Below are positions 6,030-6,991 of a stretch of DNA of 6,991 nt, piece by piece. Every line of letters begins with the position of its first letter. Position 1 is the stretch's first letter. Source of the stretch: Candidatus Methanophagales archaeon (lineage in GTDB: Archaea; Halobacteriota; Syntropharchaeia; Alkanophagales; Methanospirareceae); NCBI GenBank assembly GCA_030621535.1, contig JAUXHM010000055.1, positions 1 to 6,991 on the forward strand, in the 5' to 3' direction. Position numbers and translations under genes: made by a program. The notes under the pieces were generated by a model, which was not told the DNA's origin, ran no database searches, and worked only from the letters and a program-made list of their open reading frames with translations.

Positions 6030-6452
6030 ATGGAGAACAAAATTTTCAATTCGGTATTTGAACGGGTCAGGAACGAATCCTACGCAAAGAAACTGGGGAT
6101 GGAACTGGTAGAATTGGATGAGGGGTACTCAAAAGTTAAAATGACCTTCAAAGATGATATGGAGAATATCTTTGGTATGGCGCATGGAGGAGCGATATTT
6201 TCGTTGATGGATGAGGCCTTTGAAACGGCGGCGAACTCACACGGAACCGTGTCGGTCGCGCTCAGTATGAATGTTACCTACATAAAACCCGCTTCGGCTG
6301 GGGACGTGTTATACGCGGAAGCGAAAGAGGTGAGCTTATCCGGCAGAATTGGCACGTACGCTATCAGCGTTGAAAATGAGCGAGGCGACTTGATTGCTAT
6401 GTGTCAGGCGCTGGTTTACAGGAAGAAGGACAAATTGCCGTTTTTGGATTGA
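6030..6452 (+). CDS. PaaI-family hotdog-fold acyl-CoA thioesterase
   Basis: This encodes a 140-aa hotdog-fold protein, probably hydrolysing acyl- or phenylacetyl-type CoA thioesters in the cytoplasm, usually as a tetramer. The family pattern is clear: N46, then G49, then HGG (52-54) on the loop into the central helix, and D61 in SLMDEAFETAAN, the acidic residue expected to take part in catalysis. Beta strands follow (VALSMNVTYIKPASAGDVLYA and GTYAISVENERGDLIAMCQALVYRK). The whole domain is present and of usual length. The ATG at 6030 is preferred because AAGG (6017-6020) is 9 nt upstream; the ATG at 6021 would add only MIE and directly abuts that site, though it would fit a leaderless transcript. 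It is divergent from livK; a shared pathway, such as CoA-linked breakdown of imported compounds, is only a guess. The acyl substrate is unknown. Confidence 0.88.
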   Translation: MENKIFNSVFERVRNESYAKKLGMELVELDEGYSKVKMTFKDDMENIFGMAHGGAIFSLMDEAFETAANSHGTVSVALSMNVTYIKPASAGDVLYAEAKEVSLSGRIGTYAISVENERGDLIAMCQALVYRKKDKLPFLD

Positions 6453-6471
6453 CCGCGATCTACAAAGAAGT

Positions 6472-6479
6472 GTTTATTT
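6472..6479 (+). promoter_or_regulatory. Possible TATA box for the methyltransferase remnant
   Basis: GTTTATTT follows the A/G-rich CAAAGAAG, a BRE-TATA-like arrangement, and lies about 38 nt before the ATG at 6514, giving a predicted leader of roughly 10 nt. It also falls just after the thioesterase stop, where its T-rich bases could contribute to termination. Weak call. Confidence 0.3.
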
Positions 6480-6513
6480 CTATTGCAACCCACCCTTAAA
6501 GAGATAAATAGGG

Positions 6514-6801
6514 ATGGCATCAAATAAAAAATATGTGGAACTGCTCTGGGCAGAAAAATATGACAATTATGAGAAAGGCGAGAAGATGCCAATTGAAAAG
6601 CCAAATCTCCCTTTTCAAGTTGTGGAAACAGTAAACAAGCCGAGAATAAAAGGTGGCTATATAGACCCTTCTTTATTATTTCCAGAGGATGAATATCCGC
6701 AAAACTACCCAAAAGATTGGAAGAACCTATTTATATGGGGCGATAACAAACTCGTGATGAGTTCGTTGATAAAGCAGGGCTGGGCTGGCAGCATCACATG
6801 A
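6514..6801 (+). pseudogene. N-terminal remnant of an adenine-specific DNA methyltransferase
   Basis: The first 95 residues resemble the start of large site-specific (type III Mod-like) adenine methyltransferases: KKYVELLWAEKYDNYEKGEK, then PNLPFQVVETVNKPR, a GGYIDPSLLFPEDEYP stretch, and NLFIWGDNKLVMSSLIKQG (71-89). In this family such a segment is followed almost at once by the LIYIDPPF-type catalytic motif IV. Here the reading frame instead ends WAGSIT and a stop, and the following DNA encodes part of a transposase in another frame. The catalytic motif, the SAM-binding motif and the target recognition domain are all absent, so the product cannot methylate DNA. Family assignment rests on recognition of this N-terminal block and was not checked by search. 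A short peptide might still be expressed. Confidence 0.75.
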
Positions 6802-6991
6802 CAATGGTCCTGTTGGCGATGCTCTTCCTGCTAACCTTACAAATGAAATGGAAAGGCAAAGCTCCGATGCTTACGATACAGGATGTCAGGGGGATTCTGG
6901 GGGTGATATTGCCAAGGAGGAGGATAACAAAGAAGAATATACTTGAGATCGTTAAGCGGAAGCATAAAGCGAGGGAATCCGCAAGGAAGTC
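6777..6991 (+). pseudogene. C-terminal fragment of an IS701/IS4-like transposase (runs off the window)
   Basis: In the frame of the ATG at 6798 the DNA encodes LGWQHHMTMVLLAMLFLLTL, then MKWKGKAPMLTIQDVRGIL, ILPRRRITKKNILEIVKRKH and KARESARKS up to the window edge. The W-x-H-H-M-T-(hydrophobic) block followed by a hydrophobic helix and a basic tail is typical of the C-terminal end of IS701-like DDE transposases. The N-terminal and central DDE regions are missing: the frame is open only from 6759, and the bases before about 6777 belong to the methyltransferase. No complete IS end or target duplication can be defined here because the right end lies outside the window. It is a dead remnant unless the rest is elsewhere. 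The exact IS family is tentative. Confidence 0.7.

Noticed and set aside
6799..6991. Simple frameshift that would restore the methyltransferase
   Set aside because: No DPPF-type motif is encoded after the stop in any forward frame; the sequence is recognisably transposase, so this is a rearrangement rather than a one-base error.
1..6991. tRNA or rRNA genes
   Set aside because: No T-loop GGTTCRANTCC pattern with matching acceptor stem, and no conserved rRNA segment, was seen on either strand.

Overview
This 7 kb window looks like part of an archaeal chromosome, most likely an uncultured euryarchaeon. The evidence is AT-rich TATA-like boxes about 25-30 nt ahead of several start codons (livG, livK, thioesterase), T-rich tracts rather than clear hairpin terminators, a lipoprotein-anchored solute-binding protein, and moderate GC. 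The intergenic repeats and gene set would suit an anaerobic methane- or alkane-oxidising lineage or an Archaeoglobus-like one, but that placement is inference and cannot be settled from this sequence.

The core (about 753-5947) is a complete five-gene ABC importer of the hydrophobic/branched-chain amino acid (HAAT, Liv) type. It is split into two convergent units: livG-livF (ATPases) on the + strand and livK-livH-livM (lipid-anchored binding protein and two permeases) on the - strand, with the 3' ends of livF and livM facing each other across 205 bp. LivK would capture the substrate outside the membrane, LivH and LivM form the channel, and LivG/LivF power transport. The substrate may be branched-chain amino acids, but related systems move other amino acids, amides or urea.

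Upstream (1-752) lies a small dimeric alpha/beta-barrel (ABM-like) protein with a near-perfect Shine-Dalgarno site and a hairpin-rich leader, followed by 239 bp with no gene. Downstream (5948-6991) a PaaI/hotdog thioesterase is transcribed divergently from livK, with promoter elements packed between them. The window ends in a decayed region: the first ~95 residues of an adenine-specific DNA methyltransferase, cut off just before its expected catalytic motif and fused out of frame to the C-terminal part of an IS701/IS4-like transposase.

The most striking non-coding structure is a pair of ~110 bp repeats, 90% identical by eye and built from 10-bp periodic units in an imperfect palindrome. One sits between livG and livF and the other between livK and livH. 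A separate pair of inverted GATRCAN heptamer arrays fills the convergent livF/livM gap. I see no CRISPR array, tRNA, rRNA or clearly novel multi-gene system.
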